This document shows, in pieces, positions 1 through 6,642 of a stretch of DNA of 10,828 bases. Source of the stretch: Leptolyngbya sp. SIO4C1. GTDB taxonomy: Bacteria; Cyanobacteriota; Cyanobacteriia; Phormidesmidales; Phormidesmidaceae. The notes below the pieces were generated by a model. It saw nothing but the letters and a program-made list of their open reading frames with translations. It made no database searches and was not told the origin of the DNA. The stretch is taken from contig JAAHIA010000140.1 of NCBI GenBank assembly GCA_010671975.1, positions 1 to 10,828 of the forward strand. The letters are read 5' to 3'. How positions within the stretch are numbered: position 1 is the first letter of the stretch; the number at the start of each line of letters is the position of its first letter. Position numbers and translations under genes: made by a program.

Positions 1-17
1 TCGACTACGGTAACCAG

Positions 18-371
18 CTATGTGGCCCACCTCAGCATTGATCTGGTGATTGCCGTAGTCGTCTTTAGGGCTCGCTTAGCAATGTAGACGGTGATAAAAA
101 AGGACAGGCTATCAAACAGCGCGCCCAGCAGCCCCACCGGAAACTGCAGCAGAAAGTAGTGGCTGCGCTCGTTGCCAAAGGCTTCATTCGGGTAGGCCGT
201 CAGCAGCGCTAGCCAGTAGCAGGCTATATTCAGCAGCGTAAAGAAAAGGAATAGCTTTGGGAAAAAGCCGATCAGGCTGCCGCGCCTGGTTTCATAAAAC
301 GTTAGCAGGCGCCCTAGTGAGCGCTTCCAAATGGCGATAATCGGTCGGGTGTGAAGCTTGCGGCGGGTCAT
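18..371 (-). CDS. Small two-span membrane protein, function unknown
   Basis: A 117-residue protein that I do not recognise. It begins with a strongly basic stretch (MTRRKLHTRP and further Arg/Lys to about residue 30), followed by two hydrophobic segments at roughly 36-60 and 73-97. A short polar loop (PNEAFGNERSH) separates them, and the tail is basic. This pattern fits an inner- or thylakoid-membrane protein with both ends in the cytoplasm by the positive-inside rule. It lies 69 bp downstream of argS on the same strand and may be read from the argS promoter. No good Shine-Dalgarno precedes the ATG at 371, only a weak GAAG-like stretch. No catalytic motif is visible. The clean membrane pattern and full use of the space downstream of argS support a real gene. 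Confidence 0.7.
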   Translation of the reverse strand: MTRRKLHTRPIIAIWKRSLGRLLTFYETRRGSLIGFFPKLFLFFTLLNIACYWLALLTAYPNEAFGNERSHYFLLQFPVGLLGALFDSLSFFITVYIAKRALKTTTAITRSMLRWAT

Positions 372-440
372 TACGATTCTTCAAGAACTTAAATATTGAC
401 CCTAGTCTGGCAAACTCTTTCCGACTTCGCCACGATCTGC

Positions 441-2198
441 CTACATGCGCTCTAGCACCTGAATGCCGAGCAGCGACAGCCCTAGCTTCAGCGATCGCGC
501 CGTCAGATCGCACAGCAGCAGCCGCGACGTGCGCTGCGGCTCCTCAGCCTGCAGCACCGAGCAGCGATCGTAAAACTGGTTGAATTTCTGACTCAGCTCA
601 AATAGATACTGACAGAGCCGATTGGGAAATAGCTCGCGGGCGACCTCTGCAATCACCTCGTCAAGCTGCAGCAGGTGCCGCGCCAGCGTCAGCTCGGTCT
701 CTGCTGCGAGGTGGATCTGAGCGTTGGCATCTAAATGCTCAAAATCGATATTGCCCTTGCGGCTGATGCCCTGCACCCGCACATAGGCATAGAGCATGTA
801 GGGAGCCGTGTTGCCCTGCAGCGCCAGCATTTTGTCAAAGCTAAAGACATAGTCGCTGATGCGATTCTGGCTGAGGTCGGCGTATTTGACTGCCCCAATG
901 CCGACTTTTTCAGCCACGGTTTGAATGAACGCTTCTGACTCATCGCGATCTTCGGCCTGGATGCGCTGCTCTAGATCCTGACGTGCTCGCTCGACGGCCT
1001 CATCTAGCAAAGCTTTCAGCTTGACGGTCTCACCCGAGCGAGTTTTAAACTTTTTGCCATCTTCGCCTTTGACCACACCAAAGGGCACATGCGTCAGCTC
1101 GACCGACTCAGGCACCCAGCCAGCTCGCTCAGCCACCTGAAACACCTGTGCAAAGTGATTGGCCTGCCCCGCATCGGTGATATAGATAATGCGCTCGGCC
1201 TCGTCGCGCTGGATACGATAGCGAATCGCCGCGAGGTCGGTGGTGGCATAGTTGAAGCCGCCGTCTGACTTCTGTACAATCAGCGGCAGCGGCTTGCCGG
1301 CCTTATTCGTGAAGCCTTCTAGAAAGACCACCTGAGCGCCCTGATCTGCTTCTAGCAGTGCCAAAGTTTTCAGGTCTTTGACCACATCGGCCAGCAGTGG
1401 ATTGTAGAAAGACTCACCCCGTTCGTTAATGCTGATATCTAACCGATCGTAGATGGTCTGAAACGCCTTGCGAGACTGCTCGCAGAGCACCTGCCAGGCC
1501 CGCAGCGCCGACTCGTCGCCAGACTGCAGCTCAACGACCGCACTGCGCGACGCCTCTTTGAAGGCTTCATCCTGATCGAAGCGCTGCTTAGCCTGCTTAT
1601 AAAATTCAACCAGGTCGCCAATATCCACATCTGAGTCAGCCTTGAGCGCCTCCGGGCAGACGTCGCGCAGGTGGGTAATCAGCATGCCAAACTGGGTGCC
1701 CCAGTCGCCGACGTGGTTGAGCCGCAGCACGTCGTGCCCCACAAACTCTAGGATGCGGGCGATGCTATCGCCGATGATGGTCGAGCGCAGATTGCCGACG
1801 TGCATTTCTTTAGCGATATTGGGGCTAGAGAAATCAACGATTACTTTTTGCGGCTGCTTCGCTTTGGGTACGCCCAGGCGCTCGTCTGCCTGCATTGCCT
1901 TGAGCTGCGCTTCTAGATAGTCTGTCTTCAGCTTGAGGTTAATGAAGCCGGGGCCGGCAATCTCAGGCGGATCGCACAGATCGCTAACGTCTAGCTGCTC
2001 GACGATTTGAGCTGCGATCGCGCGCGGCTGCTCTTTCAGCGGCTTGGCCAGCGACATCGCTACGTTGGCTTGAAAGTCGCCAAACTTAGGATTGGCGGTG
2101 GGCACTAAGATCGGGTCGGTGCCTTCAAAATCGGGGCCAAACGCATTGACCAGTGCAGTTTGCAGCCGTTCTTTGAGATCTTCAAGCGTGGATAGCAT
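441..2198 (-). CDS. argS: Arginyl-tRNA synthetase
   Basis: A class I aminoacyl-tRNA synthetase that charges tRNA-Arg with arginine using ATP, in the cytoplasm. Its 585 residues are a normal bacterial length. The N-terminal additional domain (about 1-110) contains the family stretch AGPGFINLKL (81-90). The catalytic Rossmann fold follows, with FSSPNIAKEMHVGN (123-136) as the HIGH-type signature and RLNHVGDWGTQFGMLI (159-174) just after it. The degenerate KMSKS-equivalent loop is near GKKFKTRSGE (381-390), as is usual in ArgRS. The C-terminal DALR anticodon-binding domain includes NTAPYMLYAYVR (463-474) and ends with the typical LGIQVLERM. The last position of the HIGH signature is Asn136 where His is usual. 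The ATG at 2198 is the natural start. The gene is transcribed away from the lipoprotein gene, with a shared 294-bp upstream spacer. Confidence 0.98.
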   Translation of the reverse strand: MLSTLEDLKERLQTALVNAFGPDFEGTDPILVPTANPKFGDFQANVAMSLAKPLKEQPRAIAAQIVEQLDVSDLCDPPEIAGPGFINLKLKTDYLEAQLKAMQADERLGVPKAKQPQKVIVDFSSPNIAKEMHVGNLRSTIIGDSIARILEFVGHDVLRLNHVGDWGTQFGMLITHLRDVCPEALKADSDVDIGDLVEFYKQAKQRFDQDEAFKEASRSAVVELQSGDESALRAWQVLCEQSRKAFQTIYDRLDISINERGESFYNPLLADVVKDLKTLALLEADQGAQVVFLEGFTNKAGKPLPLIVQKSDGGFNYATTDLAAIRYRIQRDEAERIIYITDAGQANHFAQVFQVAERAGWVPESVELTHVPFGVVKGEDGKKFKTRSGETVKLKALLDEAVERARQDLEQRIQAEDRDESEAFIQTVAEKVGIGAVKYADLSQNRISDYVFSFDKMLALQGNTAPYMLYAYVRVQGISRKGNIDFEHLDANAQIHLAAETELTLARHLLQLDEVIAEVARELFPNRLCQYLFELSQKFNQFYDRCSVLQAEEPQRTSRLLLCDLTARSLKLGLSLLGIQVLERM

Positions 2199-2255
2199 AG
2201 CAGCGAGTTGAGAGCAGCGGGTTTAAGCCTGATTGAGCCAGTCTGATAGGGCCGA

Positions 2256-2288
2256 CAGGGTAGCCTCTACCGTGCAGCCTCTACCCTG
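2256..2288. repeat. 8-bp inverted repeat containing a 10-bp direct repeat, upstream of argS
   Basis: The arms CAGGGTAG (2256-2263) and CTACCCTG (2281-2288) are perfect complements separated by 17 nt. The same segment contains AGCCTCTACC twice (2262-2271 and 2276-2285), in phase at 14 bp. It lies 58-90 bp before the argS start codon. It could fold as a leader hairpin in the argS transcript or be an operator. No U-tract follows on either strand, so a simple terminator is unlikely. Confidence 0.45.
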
Positions 2289-2481
2289 AGGCCTGCAGCA
2301 AGCGAGCTATTTTATAGCGTAGCAAGGAATCCTTTCTCTACCTATCGAATGCTTCTTTAGAAGGAGGATAATCAACGGTTACAGCCGATACCGTTAGAGC
2401 AATAAACTAGCGGCAGCTCAGGCGCAGACTTTGCCTAGAACTACGATAGCTCCGCCAGTTTGCAGATCAAACTCAGTTTTT

Positions 2482-2487
2482 AGGAGG
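2482..2487 (+). promoter_or_regulatory. Ribosome binding site fixing a GTG start
   Basis: AGGAGG lies 5 nt before the GTG at 2493. This near-perfect Shine-Dalgarno supports the GTG as the start of the lipoprotein gene, which has no upstream ATG alternative with a comparable site. Confidence 0.8.
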
Positions 2488-2492
2488 CAAAC

Positions 2493-2918
2493 GTGAGCTT
2501 CTTTAAATCCATTCGAACCGGCGTAGTCGCGCTGCTGCTAGCCGTCATGCTGGTAACCACCACCGCCTGCGGTAGCACCCTACAGGCAGAGCGTCCCAAC
2601 GCGCTGCCGTCTACTAGCGCCTACAGCCAGCTAGAGCGAGGCGATACCGCTGCGGGTCAAACCTACGGTGATTGGGTTGTAGCCACAGCTCGCGGCATCA
2701 TTTCAGACGCCTATGTACGCGACAATGACAAGCTAGGCGTTGTGATTTCGCCAGAGGTTCGCCCCAGCGAAGTGCGCACGCTGGCCAAGTCGCTGCTGCA
2801 GGGATTCCACAAGAATTTTCCGAATCGCGACGTGTCGGTGCTGGTCTATGCCCCTGATAAAGAGCTGATTTTGACCGCAGACTATGACAACACCTCGAAC
2901 CAGGTGGTTTATCGATAG
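2493..2918 (+). CDS. Putative secreted lipoprotein, function unknown
   Basis: A 141-residue protein with a classic export signal. A basic N-terminus (MSFFKSIRTG) is followed by a hydrophobic core at about 11-22 and a lipobox-like TTAC with Cys26 as the candidate lipidated residue. The -3 position is Thr rather than the preferred Leu, so lipidation is likely but not certain. The mature part starts with a polar linker rich in Ser, Thr and Asn, then a compact alpha/beta region (about 55-141) ending in strand-like LTADYDNTSNQVVYR. I do not recognise the family. The predicted location is the periplasm or the periplasmic face of a membrane. It begins at a GTG behind a strong AGGAGG site. The next gene starts 51 bp downstream on the same strand with its own good ribosome site, so the two are probably co-transcribed. 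Confidence 0.8.
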   Translation: MSFFKSIRTGVVALLLAVMLVTTTACGSTLQAERPNALPSTSAYSQLERGDTAAGQTYGDWVVATARGIISDAYVRDNDKLGVVISPEVRPSEVRTLAKSLLQGFHKNFPNRDVSVLVYAPDKELILTADYDNTSNQVVYR

Positions 2919-2969
2919 GTTTCGTTTCGCCTTGTTCTCGTTTTAAGAAGTTTTTAGGAGAATTTATCA

Positions 2970-3488
2970 ATGTCTAGCAGCGATAAATACAGACGCGAGA
3001 TTATGAACGATCTGGCGCGCGGCAACGTCGAGTCGCTCGACAGCAGCAACACTGACCCCGCAGCCGAGTATCAAAACTTTGACGACTTTGCCAAGCGTTC
3101 GTCACGCGATGAGCGTCGTTCCCTGTTTGGTAAAGCTTTTCACCCCGAGCGGATTCCAGCCAGTCAGATGGAGCCCGAGCTGCGGCAGGCCATCTCCAAA
3201 ATTAAGCCAAACGAGCGCGACGACGTAGCTCGCGACTTCTTCAAGCATTTGAAAGAGCGCGGCTTAGACGAGCGACAGCTCGAGCGACAGCTGGGTCTAT
3301 CTACTCACCACCCGCGCCGCATGAAGGAAGACGACGTAGCAAAGCTGGCGTCGTTCGTCTACCACAGCCACCCCGACATCTTTAAAGAGGTGCTCGCCGA
3401 TCAGCCCGCCCTAGTGAAGTTCCTGAGCAATCCGCTGGTAGGCGCAGCCCTGGGCGCGATCGCAGCCAAATGGTTTGGTCGCCACTAA
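2970..3488 (+). CDS. Conserved-looking hypothetical protein, 172 residues
   Basis: Not recognised. The first 110 residues are highly charged and mostly helix-forming, with repeated Arg/Asp/Glu (FAKRSSRDERR at 40-50, KHLKERGLDERQLERQLG at 92-109). A central helical segment (about 120-148, DDVAKLASFVYHSHPDIFKEVL) follows. The C-terminus, NPLVGAALGAIAAKWFGRH (154-172), is a short amphipathic or weakly hydrophobic glycine/alanine-rich tail that could touch a membrane. There is no signal peptide, so it is likely cytoplasmic, perhaps membrane-associated. AGGAG at 2956-2960 sits 9 nt before the ATG. A HIP1 octamer lies within the gene at 3456. It follows the lipoprotein gene by 51 bp and may be its partner, but no function can be read from the sequence. 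Confidence 0.85.
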   Translation: MSSSDKYRREIMNDLARGNVESLDSSNTDPAAEYQNFDDFAKRSSRDERRSLFGKAFHPERIPASQMEPELRQAISKIKPNERDDVARDFFKHLKERGLDERQLERQLGLSTHHPRRMKEDDVAKLASFVYHSHPDIFKEVLADQPALVKFLSNPLVGAALGAIAAKWFGRH

Positions 3489-3551
3489 GTCGTCCCTAAG
3501 CCAGACTCACGCTGGCACAGTTCACGCTAGCACGCTACAGTAGCCCAAAGC

Positions 3552-3581
3552 GGAGACGCAATCCCCCCTCTTCGCGTCTCC
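3552..3581 (+). repeat. Inverted repeat and pyrimidine-rich tract before the glycosylase gene
   Basis: GGAGACGC (3552-3559) pairs perfectly with GCGTCTCC (3574-3581) across 14 nt. The DNA from 3561 to 3599 is almost wholly C and T on the plus strand. There is no U-tract after the stem, so it is a poor intrinsic terminator for the preceding gene. It lies immediately before the GTG start of the mug-like gene, in place of a Shine-Dalgarno. Confidence 0.45.
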
Positions 3582-3599
3582 CCCCTTTCCCCATCTCCC

Positions 3600-4151
3600 G
3601 TGCCCGCCTTCCCCAAACCCAGCAAAGCCGAAGTCCAAGCCGCGCATGGCAGCACCATGCCCGACGTGATCGCCCCTAACCTCAAGATTCTCTTTTGCGG
3701 CATCAACCCCAGCCTCTACAGCGCTGCCGTTGGCCATCACTTTGCCCGTCCTGGCAATCGATTTTGGAAAGCGCTACACGGCGCTGGCTTTACGCCTCGG
3801 CTTTTCTCCCCAGCTGAAGATGGTGAGCTGCCCCAGCTGGGCTACGGCATTACCAACGTTGCGCCTCGCGCCACCGCCCGCGCTGACGAGCTCAGCAAAG
3901 CCGAACTCCGGGCCGGCTATCAGCTGCTGCGCGACAAGCTGCAAACCTATCGACCGGATTGTCTGGCTATTTTGGGCATTAGCGCCTATCGTGTCGCCTT
4001 TCAGCAGCCCAAAGCCAAAATTGGGCCGCAGGCCGACTGGCAGGATACCCGCATCTGGGCACTGCCCAACCCTAGCGGCCTCAATGCGCACTATCAAGTT
4101 GATGATCTCGCCCGCGTCTATGGTGAGCTGCGGCAGGCCGTTGAAGCGTGA
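3600..4151 (+). CDS. mug: Mug/TDG-type G:U/G:T mismatch DNA glycosylase
   Basis: A base-excision repair enzyme that removes uracil (and, in the family, some modified pyrimidines) mispaired with guanine. It acts on chromosomal DNA in the cytoplasm. It belongs to the uracil-DNA glycosylase superfamily, family 2. The first motif, LFCGINPSLYSAAVGHHFARPGN, spans residues 31-53. It carries GINPS (34-38), whose Asn36 matches the catalytic Asn of E. coli Mug. The second motif, NPSGLNAHY (157-165), is the DNA-intercalating loop. Length (183) is normal. An in-frame ATG at 3657 would align with the short E. coli form. I prefer the GTG at 3600 because the stretch PSKAEVQAAHGSTMPDVIAP resembles the N-terminal extension I recall from many longer homologues. 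No Shine-Dalgarno precedes either start clearly, so the exact N-terminus is open. Confidence 0.93.
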   Translation: MPAFPKPSKAEVQAAHGSTMPDVIAPNLKILFCGINPSLYSAAVGHHFARPGNRFWKALHGAGFTPRLFSPAEDGELPQLGYGITNVAPRATARADELSKAELRAGYQLLRDKLQTYRPDCLAILGISAYRVAFQQPKAKIGPQADWQDTRIWALPNPSGLNAHYQVDDLARVYGELRQAVEA

Positions 4152-4225
4152 GCCTGCGTCCGTAATCTAGCTTACGAGGCATGAAGCTTTAGAAGAGCAG
4201 ACAGCTTCCTACCCTCAGACGCATC

Positions 4226-4669
4226 ATGACCGAGCGCGATCTTATCCCCCGGCCCAAGCTAGATCAGCTGCCGTCGCAGCTGCCCCCAAAGTCTGTCCCC
4301 GAGGATTTGATTGTTGAGGTGCCTACTGAGCCTCACTATCACGAGCCGACGCCAGTTCGGCGGCGCAGCCTCTTTCCGGCCAGTCGCGTGGACAGCTGGA
4401 TGGATCAGACTCGCTCTACCCGAGCTGGCGACAGTCCCTGGTGGGCCATCCTGGCGATGGGTCCTCTCCTGGGACTCCCTGCCCTCGGCTACCTAGGCTT
4501 TGCGATCGCGCAGATAGTCAGCTTTCTTCAAGCCTGGCAGGCGGGCGATATGGCGCTGGGCGAGGTATTGCTCCTTTCAGGCCTAATGCTGTTGATCGGC
4601 GGCATCAGCGGTTTACTGCTCTGCGCGCTGCTGCGTGAGCCCTTAGCTAAACTAAAGCGCCGCAGGTAG
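4226..4669 (+). CDS. Two-span membrane protein with proline-rich N-terminus, function unknown
   Basis: A 147-residue protein that I do not recognise. The first 70 residues are soluble, rich in proline and charged residues (PRPKLDQLPSQLPPKSVPEDL) and contain an Arg cluster (VRRRS, 44-48). Two hydrophobic segments follow at about 73-100 (WWAILAMGPLLGLPALGYLG) and 112-135, joined by a short loop (QAWQAGDMA). The protein ends in a basic tail (AKLKRRR). This predicts a hairpin membrane anchor with both ends cytoplasmic. It starts 74 bp after the glycosylase gene on the same strand, with no obvious Shine-Dalgarno. It converges on peptide deformylase with only 19 bp between stop codons. A HIP1 site lies inside at 4502. 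Confidence 0.75.
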   Translation: MTERDLIPRPKLDQLPSQLPPKSVPEDLIVEVPTEPHYHEPTPVRRRSLFPASRVDSWMDQTRSTRAGDSPWWAILAMGPLLGLPALGYLGFAIAQIVSFLQAWQAGDMALGEVLLLSGLMLLIGGISGLLLCALLREPLAKLKRRR

Positions 4670-4688
4670 CTGCTGCGCCGACGGTCGA

Positions 4689-5252
4689 CTAGGCAGTGTC
4701 GGCAGCGGGTTGGGTACAGGGCAGCGCGTCTATGACCCGCTTTTGGTACTCTGCTTCGCTGATTAGATCCTGCGTGCTGTCGACTCGATCTAAAAAGACG
4801 TGGCCTTCTAGATGGTCATATTCATGCTGAAAGATGCGCGCCACGAAGTCTGTCAGTACCTGCTGCTGTGGCTGACCGGTTCGATCTAAGTAGCCCACCT
4901 CAATCTGACGATAGCGCGGCACCAGTCCGCGTATACCGGGGACGCTCAAGCAGCCTTCCCAGCCTTTGACCTGCTCGGCTGAGTGGCTGACAATCTGCGG
5001 ATTGATCATGGGCGTGGGTGCCATCGCCGGCGCATCTGGATAGCGCAGGTTGGGGCGCGAGGCGACAATCAGCAGCCGTAAATTTTTGCCCACCTGCGGC
5101 GCGGCAATGCCCACGCCGTTTGAGTCATGCACCGTTGCTAGCAGCTGATCAATCAGCGTTTGCACTGACGCATCCTGCACAAAACTAACGGGCTGCGATC
5201 GCGCTCTGAGCTTGGGATCTCCCAGCTGCAGCACGGGTATTGTATCGGCCAT
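4689..5252 (-). CDS. def: Peptide deformylase
   Basis: A metalloenzyme that removes the formyl group from the N-terminal methionine of nascent proteins at the ribosome. All three family motifs are intact, numbered here from the upstream ATG at 5267: GVGIAAPQ (51-58), EGCLS (104-108, with metal-ligand Cys106) and HEYDH (148-152, with metal ligands His148 and His152 and catalytic Glu149). I place the start at the ATG at 5252 (MADTIPVLQLGDPKLR, 187 residues) rather than the in-frame ATG at 5267. A GGAGG ribosome site lies 8 nt before 5252 and overlaps the first codons of the longer form. The gene follows the HtrA protease gene by 45-60 bp on the same strand, so an htrA-def operon is likely. The C-terminal tail is short and lacks extra domains. 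Confidence 0.97.
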   Translation of the reverse strand: MADTIPVLQLGDPKLRARSQPVSFVQDASVQTLIDQLLATVHDSNGVGIAAPQVGKNLRLLIVASRPNLRYPDAPAMAPTPMINPQIVSHSAEQVKGWEGCLSVPGIRGLVPRYRQIEVGYLDRTGQPQQQVLTDFVARIFQHEYDHLEGHVFLDRVDSTQDLISEAEYQKRVIDALPCTQPAADTA

Positions 5253-5260
5253 ATTGGAGT

Positions 5261-5265
5261 CCTCC
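5261..5265 (-). promoter_or_regulatory. Ribosome binding site that decides the def start
   Basis: On the minus strand this reads GGAGG, followed by 8 nt and the ATG at 5252. It sits immediately after the alternative upstream ATG (5267), which itself has no comparable site. This favours initiation at 5252. Confidence 0.75.
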
Positions 5266-5312
5266 ATACGCTTTCTGCAGGCAGGTTTTACTGTTTCGCT
5301 ACCGTGGCGACC

Positions 5313-6512
5313 TTAGCGCCGGCCGGTCTGAATGGGCATTGCAGCTGGCCGCACTGTGATCGCGATTGACTGTCCGGCGCGATCAATTTCTAGCTCAATC
5401 GCTTCGCCAATCTCGGTCTCCTGAACGCGCTGCTGTACTGTCTCAGCGGCGTCAATCAGCTCGCCGTTAATGCGCACGATGACGTCGCCAGGGCGCAGGC
5501 CCGCCCCTGCTGCTGGCGAATTGCGAATCAGGCCAAGAATGAGCACGCCAGCATCGGCTTGAATGCTCAGCCCGCCACGCGGGTCTGAGTTAATCTGCGA
5601 TCGCAGCGCCTCGGTCAGCGTCCGCATTTGAATGCCTAAATAGGCATGGTCAACGCGACCTTTGGCAATCAGCTCGTTCGCCAAATCTTGTGCCGCCTTG
5701 ATTGGAATCGCAAAGCCTAGCCCCTGCGCACCGCCAATAATTGCGGTATTCATGCCGATCACTTCGCCACGCTCGTTCAGCAGCGGACCGCCTGAGTTGC
5801 CTGGGTTGATCGCCGCGTCGGTTTGAATGAACTGTACGCGCTTATCGGGCACGCGAATCTGGGCGCTGGTGCGGCCGGTCGCACTGATGATGCCGGCCGT
5901 GACCGTATTGTCGAGCCCCAGCGGGTTGCCAATTGCGATCGCCCATTCCCCAGGCTTGAGTGCGTCCGAGTCGCCAATCGTCACAGCCGGCAAATCGCTG
6001 GCCTCAACTCGCACCACCGCTACGTCCGTCAGCGGATCTTCACCGACCACTTCACCGCGCAGCTCGCGACCGTCCTTCAGCGTAACAATGACTTCGTCGG
6101 CCCCTTCGACGACGTGGGCATTGGTTAAAATCACGCCTTCAGCATCAATGATAAAGCCAGATCCGGTACCTCGCTCCACTCGGGTTGACGGCTGGTCGGG
6201 CACGCCCATATCGCCAAAAAATTCGCGGAAGAACGGATCGTTAAACATGTTCGGCAGGCGCTGCGTCACCGTGCGGGCAGAGTCAATTCGCACCACGGCT
6301 GGGCCTACCCGATCAACCGCAGCAGCAATGAAGTTTGCATTCGGCTGAGCCGCTGTGGGCACCTGACCGAGCAAAGCAGGTATCTGCAGCGCATCTGAAG
6401 GCTGCGTGCGCCCCGTTGCGACCATCACCGCACCTGCGCTCGCCCCGGCTGCCATCAAACAGAGCGCCGACTGCCGAACTAACGATTTGATCAAACTAGA
6501 CTTTGAGGCCAT
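5313..6512 (-). CDS. HtrA/Deg-family serine endoprotease (HhoA/HhoB/HtrA type)
   Basis: A trypsin-like protease with one PDZ domain that degrades misfolded envelope or lumenal proteins and is usually tied to heat and light stress. Its 399 residues fit the cyanobacterial Deg proteins. Residues 1-35 contain a basic start and a hydrophobic run (LCLMAAGASAGAVMVA), a signal peptide or membrane anchor. The catalytic triad is His133 (TNAHVVEGA), Asp163 (DPLTDVAVV) and Ser240 (NPGNSGGPL). The PDZ domain runs from about 290 to 388 with the binding loop near YLGIQ (291-295). A segment around FNDPFFREFFG (90-100) is typical of the family's LA-loop area. I cannot decide among HhoA, HhoB and HtrA paralogues, so no symbol is given. 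The ribosome site is weak. Peptide deformylase follows 45-60 bp downstream and is probably co-transcribed. Regulation may involve the symmetrical site at 6568-6587. Confidence 0.96.
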   Translation of the reverse strand: MASKSSLIKSLVRQSALCLMAAGASAGAVMVATGRTQPSDALQIPALLGQVPTAAQPNANFIAAAVDRVGPAVVRIDSARTVTQRLPNMFNDPFFREFFGDMGVPDQPSTRVERGTGSGFIIDAEGVILTNAHVVEGADEVIVTLKDGRELRGEVVGEDPLTDVAVVRVEASDLPAVTIGDSDALKPGEWAIAIGNPLGLDNTVTAGIISATGRTSAQIRVPDKRVQFIQTDAAINPGNSGGPLLNERGEVIGMNTAIIGGAQGLGFAIPIKAAQDLANELIAKGRVDHAYLGIQMRTLTEALRSQINSDPRGGLSIQADAGVLILGLIRNSPAAGAGLRPGDVIVRINGELIDAAETVQQRVQETEIGEAIELEIDRAGQSIAITVRPAAMPIQTGRR

Positions 6513-6543
6513 TGCTTATCACTCGTGCAGGAATTGTAATGTT

Positions 6544-6587
6544 TTTATAGCGTGCTCACTCCTGGCTGTGTCACTCAATCGTGACAC
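6544..6587 (-). promoter_or_regulatory. Candidate htrA promoter with 7-bp inverted-repeat operator
   Basis: On the minus strand a TATAAA -10-like element occupies 6544-6549, about 32 bp before the htrA ATG. Upstream is a perfect inverted repeat, GTGTCAC (6568-6574) and GTGACAC (6581-6587), with a 6-nt spacer. If transcription starts near 6537, the dyad centre is about 40 bp upstream, the usual place for a class II activator of the CRP/FNR type in lieu of a good -35. The spacing agrees with the general shape of such sites, but the half-sites do not match a regulator that I can name with certainty. Confidence 0.45.
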
Positions 6588-6626
6588 TCCAATGATAGTC
6601 CTCGACAGATTGCGCTAGCTCCTCTA

Positions 6627-6642
6627 GCCTGAGATCTCAGGC
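6627..6642. repeat. Perfect 16-bp palindrome
   Basis: GCCTGAGATCTCAGGC is its own reverse complement over all 16 positions, with no loop. It lies 115-130 bp upstream of htrA and about 410 bp before dnaA. Gapless symmetry favours a dimeric protein-binding site over an RNA hairpin. Nearby partial copies (CTCAGG near 6665, CCTGAG near 6692) could be half-sites. Confidence 0.5.

Larger units (their letters stand above)
2199..2492. promoter_or_regulatory. Divergent spacer between argS and the lipoprotein gene
   Basis: This 294-bp stretch must carry promoters for both flanking genes. For argS, a TATAAA -10-like hexamer lies on the minus strand at 2311-2316, inside a small palindrome (GCTAT-TTT-ATAGC, 2306-2318), but there is no convincing -35 at the right distance. 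Two inverted repeats are present: CAGGGTAG/CTACCCTG (2256-2263 with 2281-2288) and AACGGT/ACCGTT (2374-2379 with 2390-2395). A very strong Shine-Dalgarno-like AAGGAGGAT occurs at 2361-2368, but no start codon follows at a usable distance. No additional gene is supported here. Confidence 0.5.

Noticed and set aside
2361..2368. Strong ribosome-site-like AAGGAGGAT suggesting a small leader peptide gene
   Set aside because: No ATG, GTG or TTG follows at 4-12 nt in a useful frame, and the frame soon stops, so no gene can be called.
3573..3599. Mobile-element or repeat-family insertion suggested by C/T-rich runs similar to those at 8428-8449
   Set aside because: There are no terminal inverted repeats or target duplications, and short pyrimidine-rich repeats are common in cyanobacterial spacers.
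3730..4170. 146-codon plus-strand frame overlapping the glycosylase gene
   Set aside because: It overlaps a clear Mug-family protein in another frame and has biased, low-information composition. It is a shadow.
5827..6348. 173-codon plus-strand frame antisense to the HtrA protease gene
   Set aside because: It is Ser/Thr/Pro/Arg-rich, without motif, and opposite a fully motif-bearing protease. It is an antisense shadow.
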